Below are positions 18,027 through 26,111 of a stretch of 64,000 bases of DNA, piece by piece. This DNA is from Cryptosporangium arvum DSM 44712 (lineage in GTDB: Bacteria; Actinomycetota; Actinomycetes; Mycobacteriales; Cryptosporangiaceae), in assembly GCF_000585375.1 (NCBI RefSeq), contig NZ_KK073874.1:3286001-3350000 (forward strand). Reading direction: 5' to 3'. The notes beneath the pieces are model-generated. The model had not been told where the DNA came from. It saw only the letters and a list, made by a program, of their open reading frames with translations, and did no database searches. Numbering within the stretch: position 1 is the first letter of the stretch; every line of letters begins with the position of its first letter. The translations under genes and the position numbers were made by a program.

Positions 18027-18928
18027 CGTGGGGCGCTCCTTCCGGTGAGTACCGTTCCGGGCCGGGCACGTGGCCAGGTCGTGTCGGATGGGGTGTAGGG
18101 ATCGGTGGCGGCCGTGAGGACGGCGGTCGCGCGGGTGCCGTCGAGAACCGCGGTGCGGGCGCCGAGCGTCGCCAAGGTGGAGGCGGTGTGGTCGGCGCGG
18201 CGCAGAACGTCGGATCCACTGCTGGTGACGGCGATGAGGACGGTTCGCTGGAGCGGATCCCGGCGGGCGGCGAGTTCGTCGAGGAAGGCGGCGTAGTCGT
18301 TGGCGACGCCGGCCAGGGCCCGGTTGGGCAGCATGCCGGCGGAGCGCGCGATGCGGTGCGCGTGGCCGGAAAGGTCGACCCTTTGGGTCGTGACGACGAT
18401 CTGGACGGGGGCGGTCAGGCTGTTGAGCCACTGTCCGTAGGCGCCGAGGAGCGCGGCTTGTTCGTGGGCGGTGCGCAGGTCGATGTTGACGGTCGTGCAC
18501 GCCACCAGTGCCATCGACTTGTTGATGACGCCGGATTCGGCGATCGCGTCGGCAGGCAGCCGCAGGTGCGGCACCGTTCGTGGTGGCCGCTCAGCGTGGG
18601 GTGCCCATGCGGGAGTCTGGGTCGGCGGCGCGAAGCGCTTCGGAGCGGGCAGATGGCGGAGCGCGGCGAGCAACCAGGTATCCATCGGGAGGCCATCGCG
18701 TTTGCCAAGCGCCAGGACGATCGCCGCGCCGGCCAGCGGAACGAGAACGGCGACAATGAAAGCTGGCGGTAGTAGTCCGTCGGTGACTCGGAACAGGCCA
18801 AGGCCGGCAGTGCCTGCGACGGCCAGGACAGCCAGTTGACGGGCGGTAAGGCCGAACGCGATGCGGTCGGGAATTTCGACGTCGGCGGGGATGCGGGCTC
18901 GGGGGCTGGTTTCGGGTTCGTGGTTCAT
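18023..18928 (-). CDS. PrgI-family membrane protein of the conjugation module
   Basis: The ATG at 18928 follows GAGGAG at the right distance and gives 301 aa. After IPADVEIPDRIAFGLTARQLA come two membrane helices (about residues 30-75: LAVLAVAGTAGLGLF, AFIVAVLVPLAGAAIVLAL), the hallmark of PrgI-type proteins. A ~200-residue soluble domain follows with no catalytic motif that I can see (NIDLRTAHEQAALLGAYGQWL, VVTTQRVDL). PrgI is an inner-membrane component of Gram-positive type IV systems, normally encoded just before VirB4, as here. Both ends overlap neighbouring genes (ATGA), so expression is coupled. Confidence 0.85.
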   Translation of the reverse strand: MNHEPETSPRARIPADVEIPDRIAFGLTARQLAVLAVAGTAGLGLFRVTDGLLPPAFIVAVLVPLAGAAIVLALGKRDGLPMDTWLLAALRHLPAPKRFAPPTQTPAWAPHAERPPRTVPHLRLPADAIAESGVINKSMALVACTTVNIDLRTAHEQAALLGAYGQWLNSLTAPVQIVVTTQRVDLSGHAHRIARSAGMLPNRALAGVANDYAAFLDELAARRDPLQRTVLIAVTSSGSDVLRRADHTASTLATLGARTAVLDGTRATAVLTAATDPYTPSDTTWPRARPGTVLTGRSAPR

Positions 18929-20052
18929 CGGTGGTCTCCTCGTCTCTTGAGCGCGCGGGTGTAGACGTCGACGCCCCCGGCGAGTTCTTCGCGGGTGTAG
19001 GGGCGGACCGGGCGGCCGGTGGGGTAGGCGACGCCGACCCTGCCGGGGCCGGCACCGGACGGGCGAGGCAACGGCCGCTGGGCACTGGGCCGAGTCAGCA
19101 GTAGCCAGGTGCCGTCGTGGTTCGACCGGTCGCGGGTCGGTGCCACGGCACGGCTGAGGACCCGCTGGGCGTTGCGCGTCAGCTGCTGGATTACTGCGAC
19201 CCGCACGATCGTCCCGATCGTCGAGGTGCGGGGTTGCGCCACGAAGCGGCGCATCAGCGCGGGGATGCGGATGATGCCCAACAGCAGGCACAGGATGACG
19301 AAGAGGTTTATGACTTCGCCCGTGTCGTCGCCGAGGCCGAGCATCGGCAGGTTGGCCTGGGGGTCGAGCAGAATCGACAGCGTCAGGTGCAGGGCAACGG
19401 CCTGCAGGACGATGACGGTCAGGGCGCCGAGGAGCGTCCGCCACCACGTCTTCGCCAGAGCGTCGGTTTGCGGTATTCCGTGCAGGGCCAGCGCGATCGG
19501 CGCGACACCGACGGCGACGATCAACAGGCCGAGCCGGACGATCCACTGCACGAGCAGCATCCCGGTGAGCACTGCGATGATCACGCCGATCGCGAGCAGC
19601 AGAAAGCCGCCGGGGCTGGTGACATCGTCTGAGGTCAGTGCCGCGACCGTCAGGTCCCTGAGTTGCTGCACGGCCCCGTTGCCGGCGATGGGCCGATCGG
19701 TGAGGGCAACGATCAACGCGTTGGATCCTTGGATGACTGCCGCGCAGATCTGGGTGGCGAAGTTCGCCGCGATCAGGCCGACGATCAACCGCGGGATGAG
19801 CTCGCCGGGGCCGACTGTGGACTGGATGGTGCCGCGACCGGCGACCAGGATCGCGACCCAGAGGAACGCCAGCACGTAGCAGCCGTTGACGATGTTCGTG
19901 CTCGTCCGGGCAAAGGCCGTCACTTGCGGCAGTACGGTGACGTCCGGGCTGACGAACACCGTGGTGGCCAGTAGGTCCCACAGGGTGTTGAGGATGCCGA
20001 CGACGGTCTGGGCGAACCAGGTCAGTAGCGAGTCCACGATCCAGCTGCCCAC
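18925..20052 (-). CDS. TrbL/VirB6-like polytopic membrane protein
   Basis: A 375-aa protein with about six to eight hydrophobic helices between residues 10 and 270 (TWFAQTVVGILNTLWDLL; GCYVLAFLWVAILVA; FLLLAIGVIIAVLTGMLLV; LGLLIVAVGVAPIALAL). A cytoplasmic Arg-rich tail of about 100 residues ends YTRALKRRGDHR. The position between a pilin-like gene and PrgI, plus the helix pattern, identify it as the VirB6/TrbL-type channel protein of the transfer system. The tail, with PTGRPVRPYTREELAGG, is longer than in many relatives. It overlaps the PrgI gene by ATGA. Confidence 0.85.
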   Translation of the reverse strand: MGSWIVDSLLTWFAQTVVGILNTLWDLLATTVFVSPDVTVLPQVTAFARTSTNIVNGCYVLAFLWVAILVAGRGTIQSTVGPGELIPRLIVGLIAANFATQICAAVIQGSNALIVALTDRPIAGNGAVQQLRDLTVAALTSDDVTSPGGFLLLAIGVIIAVLTGMLLVQWIVRLGLLIVAVGVAPIALALHGIPQTDALAKTWWRTLLGALTVIVLQAVALHLTLSILLDPQANLPMLGLGDDTGEVINLFVILCLLLGIIRIPALMRRFVAQPRTSTIGTIVRVAVIQQLTRNAQRVLSRAVAPTRDRSNHDGTWLLLTRPSAQRPLPRPSGAGPGRVGVAYPTGRPVRPYTREELAGGVDVYTRALKRRGDHR

Positions 20053-20054
20053 GG

Positions 20055-20300
20055 CTACACCCCGAGCCAGGACTTGACGATCCCCAGCAGGATCGGCGCG
20101 AGGACCGCCAGGGCGTAGCCGATCAGCGCCGATCGGATCGCACTCTTGCCCTTCTCGGCTTCGGTGGGGTCGCCGCCGGCGGCCATGATGCGTAGACCAC
20201 CGATGGTCAGGAACAGGGTGGCGACGCCGACGAGCAGACCGACGACCCAGACGGTGATGTTGGCGATGATCTCCGGTAGTGAGTTGACGGCGATGTACAC
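20055..20300 (-). CDS. VirB2/TrbC-like pilin-type small membrane protein
   Basis: I choose the GTG at 20300 because AAAGGAGGAACC stands directly upstream; the longer frame from 20405 lacks such a site and its extra part is Pro/Arg-rich. This gives 81 aa with two membrane helices, NITVWVVGLLVGVATLFLTI and ALIGYALAVLAPILLGIV, joined by a short charged loop GGDPTEAEKGKSAIRS. That is the architecture of VirB2-type pilins (two helices and a charged loop), although without a long leader. It is the first membrane gene of the transfer operon, 2 bases before the TrbL-like gene. Confidence 0.75.
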   Translation of the reverse strand: MYIAVNSLPEIIANITVWVVGLLVGVATLFLTIGGLRIMAAGGDPTEAEKGKSAIRSALIGYALAVLAPILLGIVKSWLGV

Positions 20301-20543
20301 GGTTCCTCCTTTGTGGGGTTGCGGGACGCGCCGCCGGGGACCGGGGCGGGGCCGTGGGAGCGCTGCTCCTTTCAGCCGTGGGTGATCGGGTGCGAACACG
20401 GCCACTCAGGCCGGCCGCGCCCCGATCCCCGGGGCGCTGACGCCGGCCCGGGGTCGGTCCGACGTCGTGCCCACCAAGGCGCGTGAACCAGCGCCAACCA
20501 CGAGGCCGTCGGGATTGTTCGGACCCAACGGTCGGTCAACAGG

Positions 20544-21284
20544 TCAGGTCGTCCGGGGGCGTAGGGGTACGAGCGACAACTCGCCGTCGCTGATAGCGGT
20601 CACGAGGCGCCGTTCGGCCCGACGTCGCCAGGCGGATGCGAGGCCGGCGCCGATTCCGATTCGCGCGCCGGCCTCCGCGAGCGTGAGGCGCTCAAGGCGG
20701 GTCGCAGCGATCAGGTTGGCCTCGTCGGCATCCAGGACACCGGCCGCGACCGACCGGGCGAGGACCAGGTCGGGGTGGTCCGATGGCGCGATTGGTCCTG
20801 CCGTATCAGTAGAGATGGCCCGAGCATTGGATTCGGCGTCGCGGGCCTTGCGCGCGGCGCGAACGCCTGCGTCGATGAGTCGGCCGCAGATCCGTGGTGC
20901 GTCGAGATTGATGGTTTTGAGGCGGGCGACGAAGCCTGTGAGGAGCTCGGCGTCGAGGTCGCTCGTGTCGCCGCGCCAACCGGCCGCGGTCGTGCCCGCA
21001 GCGCGGCGGAGACCGGGCATGGCGATGCCGACTGCGACGACGACCCAGGTGGGTCCGTCTCGGCGAGCGCGGAGGACGAGTTCACGCCAGACGGAGTCGC
21101 GGGTAAGGAGGGTGGTACCGGGCTTGAGTAGCAGGCGGCGAAGCTGATCGAGTGGCACCGGCCCCTGCGGAAGGTCGGTGACTTCACGGCCGTCGAACTC
21201 CAGTGGAGTGGGCGGATGGACCAGAAGAGCGAAAGCACGATCGGCGGCAGCCAGGGGAGACGACGGCCATGAATGCGCAGGCAT
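20544..21284 (-). CDS. Sigma-factor-like regulator at the head of the transfer operon
   Basis: A 246-aa protein whose C-terminal ~70 residues look like a sigma-70 region 4 helix-turn-helix: ERLTLAEAGARIGIGAGLASAWRRRAERRL. The middle contains a long helix-rich stretch with RKARDAESNARAIS and a region 2-like LVLARSVAAGVLDADEANLI. The N-terminal 100 residues (PPTPLEFDGREVTDL, WVVVAVGIAMPGL) do not resemble sigma factors and may be a signal or partner domain. Proteins of this kind are commonly encoded at the start of actinobacterial PrgI/VirB4 operons. A role in controlling transfer genes is an inference from position. The gap to the pilin-like gene is about 240 bases. Confidence 0.65.
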   Translation of the reverse strand: MPAHSWPSSPLAAADRAFALLVHPPTPLEFDGREVTDLPQGPVPLDQLRRLLLKPGTTLLTRDSVWRELVLRARRDGPTWVVVAVGIAMPGLRRAAGTTAAGWRGDTSDLDAELLTGFVARLKTINLDAPRICGRLIDAGVRAARKARDAESNARAISTDTAGPIAPSDHPDLVLARSVAAGVLDADEANLIAATRLERLTLAEAGARIGIGAGLASAWRRRAERRLVTAISDGELSLVPLRPRTT

Positions 21285-21545
21285 GAGCGACCTCGTGGGG
21301 GACCGGCGCCGCTGCTTCCGACGGCGCGAGGACCCCTATCCGCGCATGCACGCCGAACACGACGGCGGCATCGATGAAGCTGTTATGCCTCCTCAAGCCT
21401 GCTAGAGCCAACAGATCGTCGGTTGCGGACGGTACCGAGCTCACAGCAGCGAGCGCTAACGAAGCAGGTCCGCGACCCGTTGATCGCTGTTGCCCGAACT
21501 GCTCACCGCGCGGCGCTCGGGTCCCAACAAGAACGAGGGGGTGAG

Positions 21546-23945
21546 CTACTCGGGCGCCAGCATTGCCAGCGATCGACTGATGGATTCTCGGAGTTGGTCG
21601 GTGGCGGGGTCGGCGAGGTCATCGACAAGCGCGAGCGCCTCTTGCCAGTGGGATTCGGCGTCGCTGCGGCGGCCGGTCTTGACGAGCGCGGCGGCGAGGT
21701 CGTTGAGGGCGGTGGCGAGGTTCCAGGCCGCGGTGACGGTGCGGAGGATGAGTACGGCGCCGCGGTGGAAGTTGATGGCTTCGTCGACACGGTCCAACCG
21801 TTGGTAGATGTGGCCGGTGCCGTTGAGTGCGAGGGCTTCGCGGACTCGGTCGCCGAGCCGGCGTTGGATGCTGGCGGAGCGTTGGTAGCTGATCAGGGCG
21901 TCGGCAGTGTTGCCGGTGGCGAGTTGCGCGGCGCCGAGGTCGAGTAGCCAGAAGCCTTCCCACATACGGTTCTCTGCCTCAACTGCGATGTCGACGGCGG
22001 CGCGGGCGTAGCGCAGCGCATCCGAAAAGGTGTTTTCGCGGAGGCTGATGCGGCTGAGCAGGCGGAGCGCGTTGCCTTCGCCTTCGGCGCTGTTCTCAGC
22101 GCGGAATTGAGCCCTCGCCTGCTCGAGCAGTTCGACAGCTTGGGTGAGCTCGCCGAGCTCGACCAGGGTTCCGGCGAGGTTCAGCTGGGCGAACGCCTGC
22201 CAGGAGGCGTCGCCGAGTTGGTCGAAGAGTGCGGCGCTCTGGGCGAAGTGGTTGGCCGCGTTGGTGAGGTGGCGGGCGCGGAGTTTGGTGAGGCCGAGGG
22301 CATTGAGCGAGACGGCTTCGCTGAGCTGGTCACCGAGATCCCGTCGGATGTCCAGGGCTGCGGTGTGATGGCGGATCGCGTTGTCGAGTTGCTGGGTCGC
22401 GACGTAGGCCATGCCGAGGCTGTCGTGCATTTCGGCCAAGCCGTGCTGGTCGTGGATGGCTCGGGCGGCGTCCAGGCCGATGTGAGCGCTGGCGAACCAG
22501 GCGTCGAAGAGATTGTGGCGCATGTAGTAGCGGCGGGTCAGTGCGGCGAGCCGCCACGCGAGTTCTTGGAGTTCGGGCTCGCGTGCGGCGGCTCGGATCG
22601 ACGCCAGAAGGTTGTCGTTCTCGGTGTCCATCCAGAGGGCAGCCGAGCGTTCAGCGTCAAAGTCCGGTGGAGGTGTCCTTGGGGCCTGCGCGGGAAGCGG
22701 GATGGCGAGGTCGAGGATTCCGATACGTGATTCGGCGGCGTTCGCTGTGTGGGCGTACCAGGTGATGACCCGGCGGAGGGCCGCGATCCGGCCGGGCCCA
22801 GCGTCGTCGCGGCCTTGGTCGATGGCGAAGGCGCGCAGCAGGTCGTGGAACTGGAACCGGTCGGGGGCGATCTGGTCGATCAGGTGCGCTCCGGCGAGCA
22901 CGTCCAGGAGGTGCCGTGCTGTGCCGAGGGTGTCTCCGATCAGGGCTGCGGCGGCGGGCGCGCTGAATTGTGGTCCGGGGTGCAGGCCCAGGAGCCGGAA
23001 GAGCTGTGCGGCGGGTTCGGGGAGCGCGCGGTAGGACCAGGCGAACACGGTGCGGACGGCGTCGGATTCGTCGTCGTCTTCGGCGGACAGGGCGTCCCAG
23101 AGTGCGTATTCGTCGCGGAGGTCGCGGATGAGGTCGATAGGCATCAGTGGTCGGCTGGCGGCGCGTTCCGCGGCGACGCGGAGGGCGAGCGGCAGCCGTG
23201 CGCACAACCGGGCCAGCTCCGTGATCTGTTCCCGGTCCTCGTGGGGGCGGTAGGCGTTGGTCAGGTTGTCCAGGAGAGTGACGGCGTCGGTTTCGGGGAG
23301 GACGTCGAGGGTGATGCGTTGGGCGCCGTCGCGGACGGCCGGCGCGGACAGCCGGCTGCGGCTGGTGACAATGACGAGGCAGTGCGCGGTGCCGGGTAGG
23401 AGCGGGCGGACTTGGCGGACGGTGGCGACATTGTCCAGGAGGATGAGGACGCGTCGTTCGGCCAGGCGCGATCGGTAGAGGGCTGCGCGGTCTTCCACGT
23501 CGGTGGGGATCGCGGTCGGTGTGACGTCCAGCGCGCGGAGGAACCGGTCGAGTGCGTCGGCGGCGGTGAGGGGTGCGCCGGGGTCGTAGCCGCGCATGTT
23601 CAGGCAGAGTTGGCCGTCGGGGAAGCGAGGGGCGACGCGGTGGGCCAAGTGGATCGCCAGTGCGGTCTTCCCGACTCCCGCGGTGCCGGCGAGGACATAG
23701 ACCCCGGTCCGGGGAAGCTCGTCCGGGTCGCTGGCCCACAGGGCGTCGATGATGCCCAGTTCGTGGTGTCGGTTGACGAATCCGCGGACGTCGGCGGGAA
23801 GCTGGCGCGGTGTCCCGGCGGGTGGGGCGGTCGGTGTGTGGAAGTGGACTCCGCCGTGGACGTCGCGGGCTTGGACGACGTCCCCGGCTGACCCGGACAG
23901 GTCGGAGCTGGTGGAGTCGTCGTGGGGTCGATCTCGTCCCGGCAT
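21546..23945 (-). CDS. NB-ARC/TPR (NLR-like) protein with N-terminal amyloid-type motif
   Basis: A 799-aa STAND protein. Residues about 16-36 carry SGSAGDVVQARDVHGGVHFH, matching the Gly-Val-Gln-rich motifs described as bacterial amyloid signalling sequences in NLR-like proteins. The NB-ARC ATPase follows: Walker A GTAGVGKT (87-94), Walker B LILLDN (167-172), the arginine sensor region VIVTSRSRL and the GxP segment RLPLALRVAAERA. A winged-helix (FQFHDLLRAFA) leads into about ten TPR units to the end. This is the SARP-less relative of AfsR-type regulators. The presence of a matching motif in the small membrane protein at 24914 suggests signal transfer by templated assembly rather than transcriptional control. 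Confidence 0.85.
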   Translation of the reverse strand: MPGRDRPHDDSTSSDLSGSAGDVVQARDVHGGVHFHTPTAPPAGTPRQLPADVRGFVNRHHELGIIDALWASDPDELPRTGVYVLAGTAGVGKTALAIHLAHRVAPRFPDGQLCLNMRGYDPGAPLTAADALDRFLRALDVTPTAIPTDVEDRAALYRSRLAERRVLILLDNVATVRQVRPLLPGTAHCLVIVTSRSRLSAPAVRDGAQRITLDVLPETDAVTLLDNLTNAYRPHEDREQITELARLCARLPLALRVAAERAASRPLMPIDLIRDLRDEYALWDALSAEDDDESDAVRTVFAWSYRALPEPAAQLFRLLGLHPGPQFSAPAAAALIGDTLGTARHLLDVLAGAHLIDQIAPDRFQFHDLLRAFAIDQGRDDAGPGRIAALRRVITWYAHTANAAESRIGILDLAIPLPAQAPRTPPPDFDAERSAALWMDTENDNLLASIRAAAREPELQELAWRLAALTRRYYMRHNLFDAWFASAHIGLDAARAIHDQHGLAEMHDSLGMAYVATQQLDNAIRHHTAALDIRRDLGDQLSEAVSLNALGLTKLRARHLTNAANHFAQSAALFDQLGDASWQAFAQLNLAGTLVELGELTQAVELLEQARAQFRAENSAEGEGNALRLLSRISLRENTFSDALRYARAAVDIAVEAENRMWEGFWLLDLGAAQLATGNTADALISYQRSASIQRRLGDRVREALALNGTGHIYQRLDRVDEAINFHRGAVLILRTVTAAWNLATALNDLAAALVKTGRRSDAESHWQEALALVDDLADPATDQLRESISRSLAMLAPE

Positions 23946-23960
23946 GAGATCTCGACCGCG

Positions 23961-24560
23961 CTATCCGACCGGCGGGGGTAGTGGTGCGACCTCGCGTTCG
24001 AAGAACGTCTGGATGTCTTCGCCGGTGGCGAACATCTGGCGAAGTGACTGACGGCAGGCTGCGGTCAGCTCCCGGTCGATGTAGCGGGCCGCGCCCGCGG
24101 CGATGCCCTCGTCGTCGTAGAGGACTTCGTAGGTGACGTCCGCGCCGAGCAGCACCAGTTCTGGGAGTGGTTCGAAGGGCTGGGCGGTCTCGGGTCCGAT
24201 GACGCGGACCTGGTCGGCGGTCTCGGCCACCAGCCGCAGGAGATGCAGTTCCCAGGCCAGGTACGGCGTCAGCGGGAGTTCGACGACCCGGACCCGGAAC
24301 GCGTCGATGTTCTCCTCGGCCAGGCGACGGCCCTCGGCCTCCAGGTCGGGGCGTTGTTCCTCGATCAGCCGCAGCGCGGTCGGCCAGTCGCCTGTGTTGA
24401 AGGCGCGCCAGCTTTCGTCGCGGGGTTCCTGGAAGGTTTGGCGGCGTTCGATTTTCCAGAAGCCGTCGGGGCCGGCGTTCCAGAATCGGTCGCCGAAGTC
24501 CGCGCGGTACTCGGCGCTGGTCAACTGCGTGCCGTGGGCGTGGTTGAGCAAGTCACGCAT
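23961..24560 (-). CDS. DUF6879 family protein
   Basis: A 199-aa soluble protein with FWKIERRQTFQEP, SWRAFNTGDWPTALRLIEEQRP and VRVVELPLTPYLAWELHLLRL, then a Glu-rich region (AAGAARYIDRELTAACRQSL). These segments match the actinobacterial DUF6879 family as I remember it. The family's biochemical role is unknown; it is often encoded next to XRE-type regulators and small acidic proteins. It ends 16 bases before the NLR-like gene and overlaps the small upstream frame by 8 bases, so the three could be one transcript. Start ATG 24560. Confidence 0.75.
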   Translation of the reverse strand: MRDLLNHAHGTQLTSAEYRADFGDRFWNAGPDGFWKIERRQTFQEPRDESWRAFNTGDWPTALRLIEEQRPDLEAEGRRLAEENIDAFRVRVVELPLTPYLAWELHLLRLVAETADQVRVIGPETAQPFEPLPELVLLGADVTYEVLYDDEGIAAGAARYIDRELTAACRQSLRQMFATGEDIQTFFEREVAPLPPPVG

Positions 24561-24840
24561 CCGGCATGACCGCCTTGGCCGCCAGGATCGTGGAGCGGGG
24601 GATCACCACGAGACGCTCGATGGCGGCGATCCGCAGGCCTGGTGGGAGGCGGTCGCGGTAGGACTGCGTCAGGTCGTGGCCGACGACCGCGACGTCACCG
24701 TTGTCGAGTTCCCAGATGTCCGGGCACTCGGTTCGGCCGCCGGTGGTCCCCAGTTCCTCGGGGGACTCCCGAGGCGGCGGAGGAGCGCGGCAGACTCGTC
24801 CGGCTTCCAGGCGTGGGTCACGACGATTCCTCGACGGCAG
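24553..24840 (-). CDS. Probable small DUF6879-associated protein, start not found
   Basis: The frame ending at the TGA 24553-24555 reads ECPDIWELDNGDVAVVGHDL, then TQSYRDRLPPGLRIAAIERL and VVIPRSTILAAKAVMPDA. That is sensible protein with good third-position bias, and it overlaps the DUF6879 start by 8 bases. Upstream the frame stays open (RNRRDPRLEAGRVCRAPPPP), but I see no ATG, GTG or TTG in a plausible place. Either the 5' end has decayed or a single frameshift separates it from a start such as the GTG inside GTCGTGACC near 24823. The boundaries given are therefore approximate. Small proteins of this type commonly precede DUF6879 genes. Confidence 0.4.
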   Translation of the reverse strand: MPSRNRRDPRLEAGRVCRAPPPPRESPEELGTTGGRTECPDIWELDNGDVAVVGHDLTQSYRDRLPPGLRIAAIERLVVIPRSTILAAKAVMPDA

Positions 24841-24913
24841 GGCTGCGTGCTCAGGGTAATCGGATCGTATCGAGTTGTGACGGGAGTCGGCTGGTGAAGG
24901 GCATCATGGGCAG

Positions 24914-25216
24914 ATGAGTGCTCGGCGGGTGGCGTTGCTCGGCACCGGCGTGGCCGTCGTCGTGGTGGCTGTGCCATTTGTCTTTCTCGGGTCGGCGCGG
25001 GCCGTGGTGATCGGGGCGCTGGTTTCGGCAACGGCGGGGGTCGCAGCGGTGGGTGTCGCGGTGTGGGCGGCGCTGCGGCAACCGACGGTGGACGACGCAA
25101 TCGCGATCCAACCGGAACCGGGTGCGGTGTCGAACGAGATCTCGGGGACCGTGCACGGCGGCGTGGTGCAGGCTCGGGACATCGACGGGGACATCCGCTT
25201 CAACCGCCCGGGCTGA
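24914..25216 (+). CDS. Small two-helix membrane protein with C-terminal amyloid-type motif
   Basis: A 100-aa protein. Residues 6-26 (VALLGTGVAVVVVAVPFVFL) and 29-53 are hydrophobic and probably form a membrane hairpin. A short acidic linker follows, and the C-terminus carries ISGTVHGGVVQARDIDGDIR (residues about 76-95). This matches the N-terminal motif of the NLR-like protein at 21546-23945: SG-[ST]...G-[DG]-VVQARD-[VI]-x-G-[DG]-[VI]-x-F. In bacteria and fungi such matched motifs link an NLR sensor to a small cell-death effector, often membrane-active. A pore-forming or membrane-disrupting effector is thus a reasonable inference. Unusually, it is on the opposite strand, about 970 bases from the NLR gene start. 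Confidence 0.75.
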   Translation: MSARRVALLGTGVAVVVVAVPFVFLGSARAVVIGALVSATAGVAAVGVAVWAALRQPTVDDAIAIQPEPGAVSNEISGTVHGGVVQARDIDGDIRFNRPG

Positions 25217-25277
25217 ATGGCCGACACTACAAACGCGCTGGCCCGGTGCGGTTCTGGTGACGGAGTTCGGGCACCCG

Positions 25278-26111
25278 TCATGGCGCGCTGGCTCCGAGAT
25301 CGTTGAGGGCCGCGATCGTTACGTCCCAGCAGATCTGGACGGTGTCGCCGTCCGGCCAGTCGTTGTTGGCCCATTGCTGTCTGGCGTGAACGTAGTTGCG
25401 GAAGCCGCGTAGGCGTCCGGAGAACTCCTGCGCGTCTTTCTGTAACCAGCCCTTCCGGTGGGCGTGGCTGATGAGCTGCGCGAGGCTCGGCTCGCCTGGT
25501 GTTCCGTCGCGCCGTCGGGGACACAGGCGGTCTAGTCCGTCTGGGTCGCGGGCCGCGATCACCTCGTACAGAAGCCCCTCCAGGACGCTGCCGAGCATGA
25601 CGATCGCGGCGATCGGGCTGCCGTACTCCCGGCAGGTCGCTGCCTCGCTCAGCCGGTCGTTGAGCACCCGTCGCTTGATCGGGTCGTCAACCAGCAGGTC
25701 GAGCTCGGCGGTGAGCACGACGGGAGCGGTCTCGGCCGCTGCGACCAGCCGCGGGGTGATTTCGAAGACACGAGGTCGCCCGCCCTCGTAGCCGACTTTC
25801 AGTCCATCGAGCGCGAGGCACTTGTTCAACGCGTCGCGAATGGTTCCCGCGGCGTCGGGGTCGCCTGGGTACTCCCGCGGATCGCAGAGTCGGCAGAGAG
25901 CTCGGTCGATCGCGGCGGGGTCGTCGGCCCGACCCTCCAGACACCCGACGACCCAGGACACCTTGGGCGACCCGTCGTAGTCGGGCGGCTGTTCCCAGTT
26001 GGCGTGCCGGAAGAACCGGGCCAGCTGCCAGCCGGCCCGTTCATAGGGGCCCTCGATGTCGCAGATGATCTCAGCGACCGCGCGCACGGTATTTGGGTCG
26101 AGTCGGCTCAC
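25278..26111 (-). CDS. HEPN-like protein coupled to the DUF4011 helicase
   Basis: The GTG at 26111 overlaps the helicase stop (GTGA) and gives 277 aa starting V-SRLDPNTVRAVAEIICDIEG; the longer frame to 26459 is a shadow of the helicase. The N-terminal half (FFRHANWEQPPDYDG, DAAGTIRDALNKCL) is reminiscent of proteins found beside abortive-infection genes. The C-terminal half, IAAIVMLGSVLEGLLYEVIA...LRGFRNYVHARQQW, looks like a HEPN four-helix domain; RGFRNYVH could supply the Arg/His pair of HEPN RNases, though the spacing is not canonical. Its tight coupling suggests it acts with the helicase, perhaps as an RNase effector. Family assignment is tentative. Confidence 0.6.
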   Translation of the reverse strand: MSRLDPNTVRAVAEIICDIEGPYERAGWQLARFFRHANWEQPPDYDGSPKVSWVVGCLEGRADDPAAIDRALCRLCDPREYPGDPDAAGTIRDALNKCLALDGLKVGYEGGRPRVFEITPRLVAAAETAPVVLTAELDLLVDDPIKRRVLNDRLSEAATCREYGSPIAAIVMLGSVLEGLLYEVIAARDPDGLDRLCPRRRDGTPGEPSLAQLISHAHRKGWLQKDAQEFSGRLRGFRNYVHARQQWANNDWPDGDTVQICWDVTIAALNDLGASAP

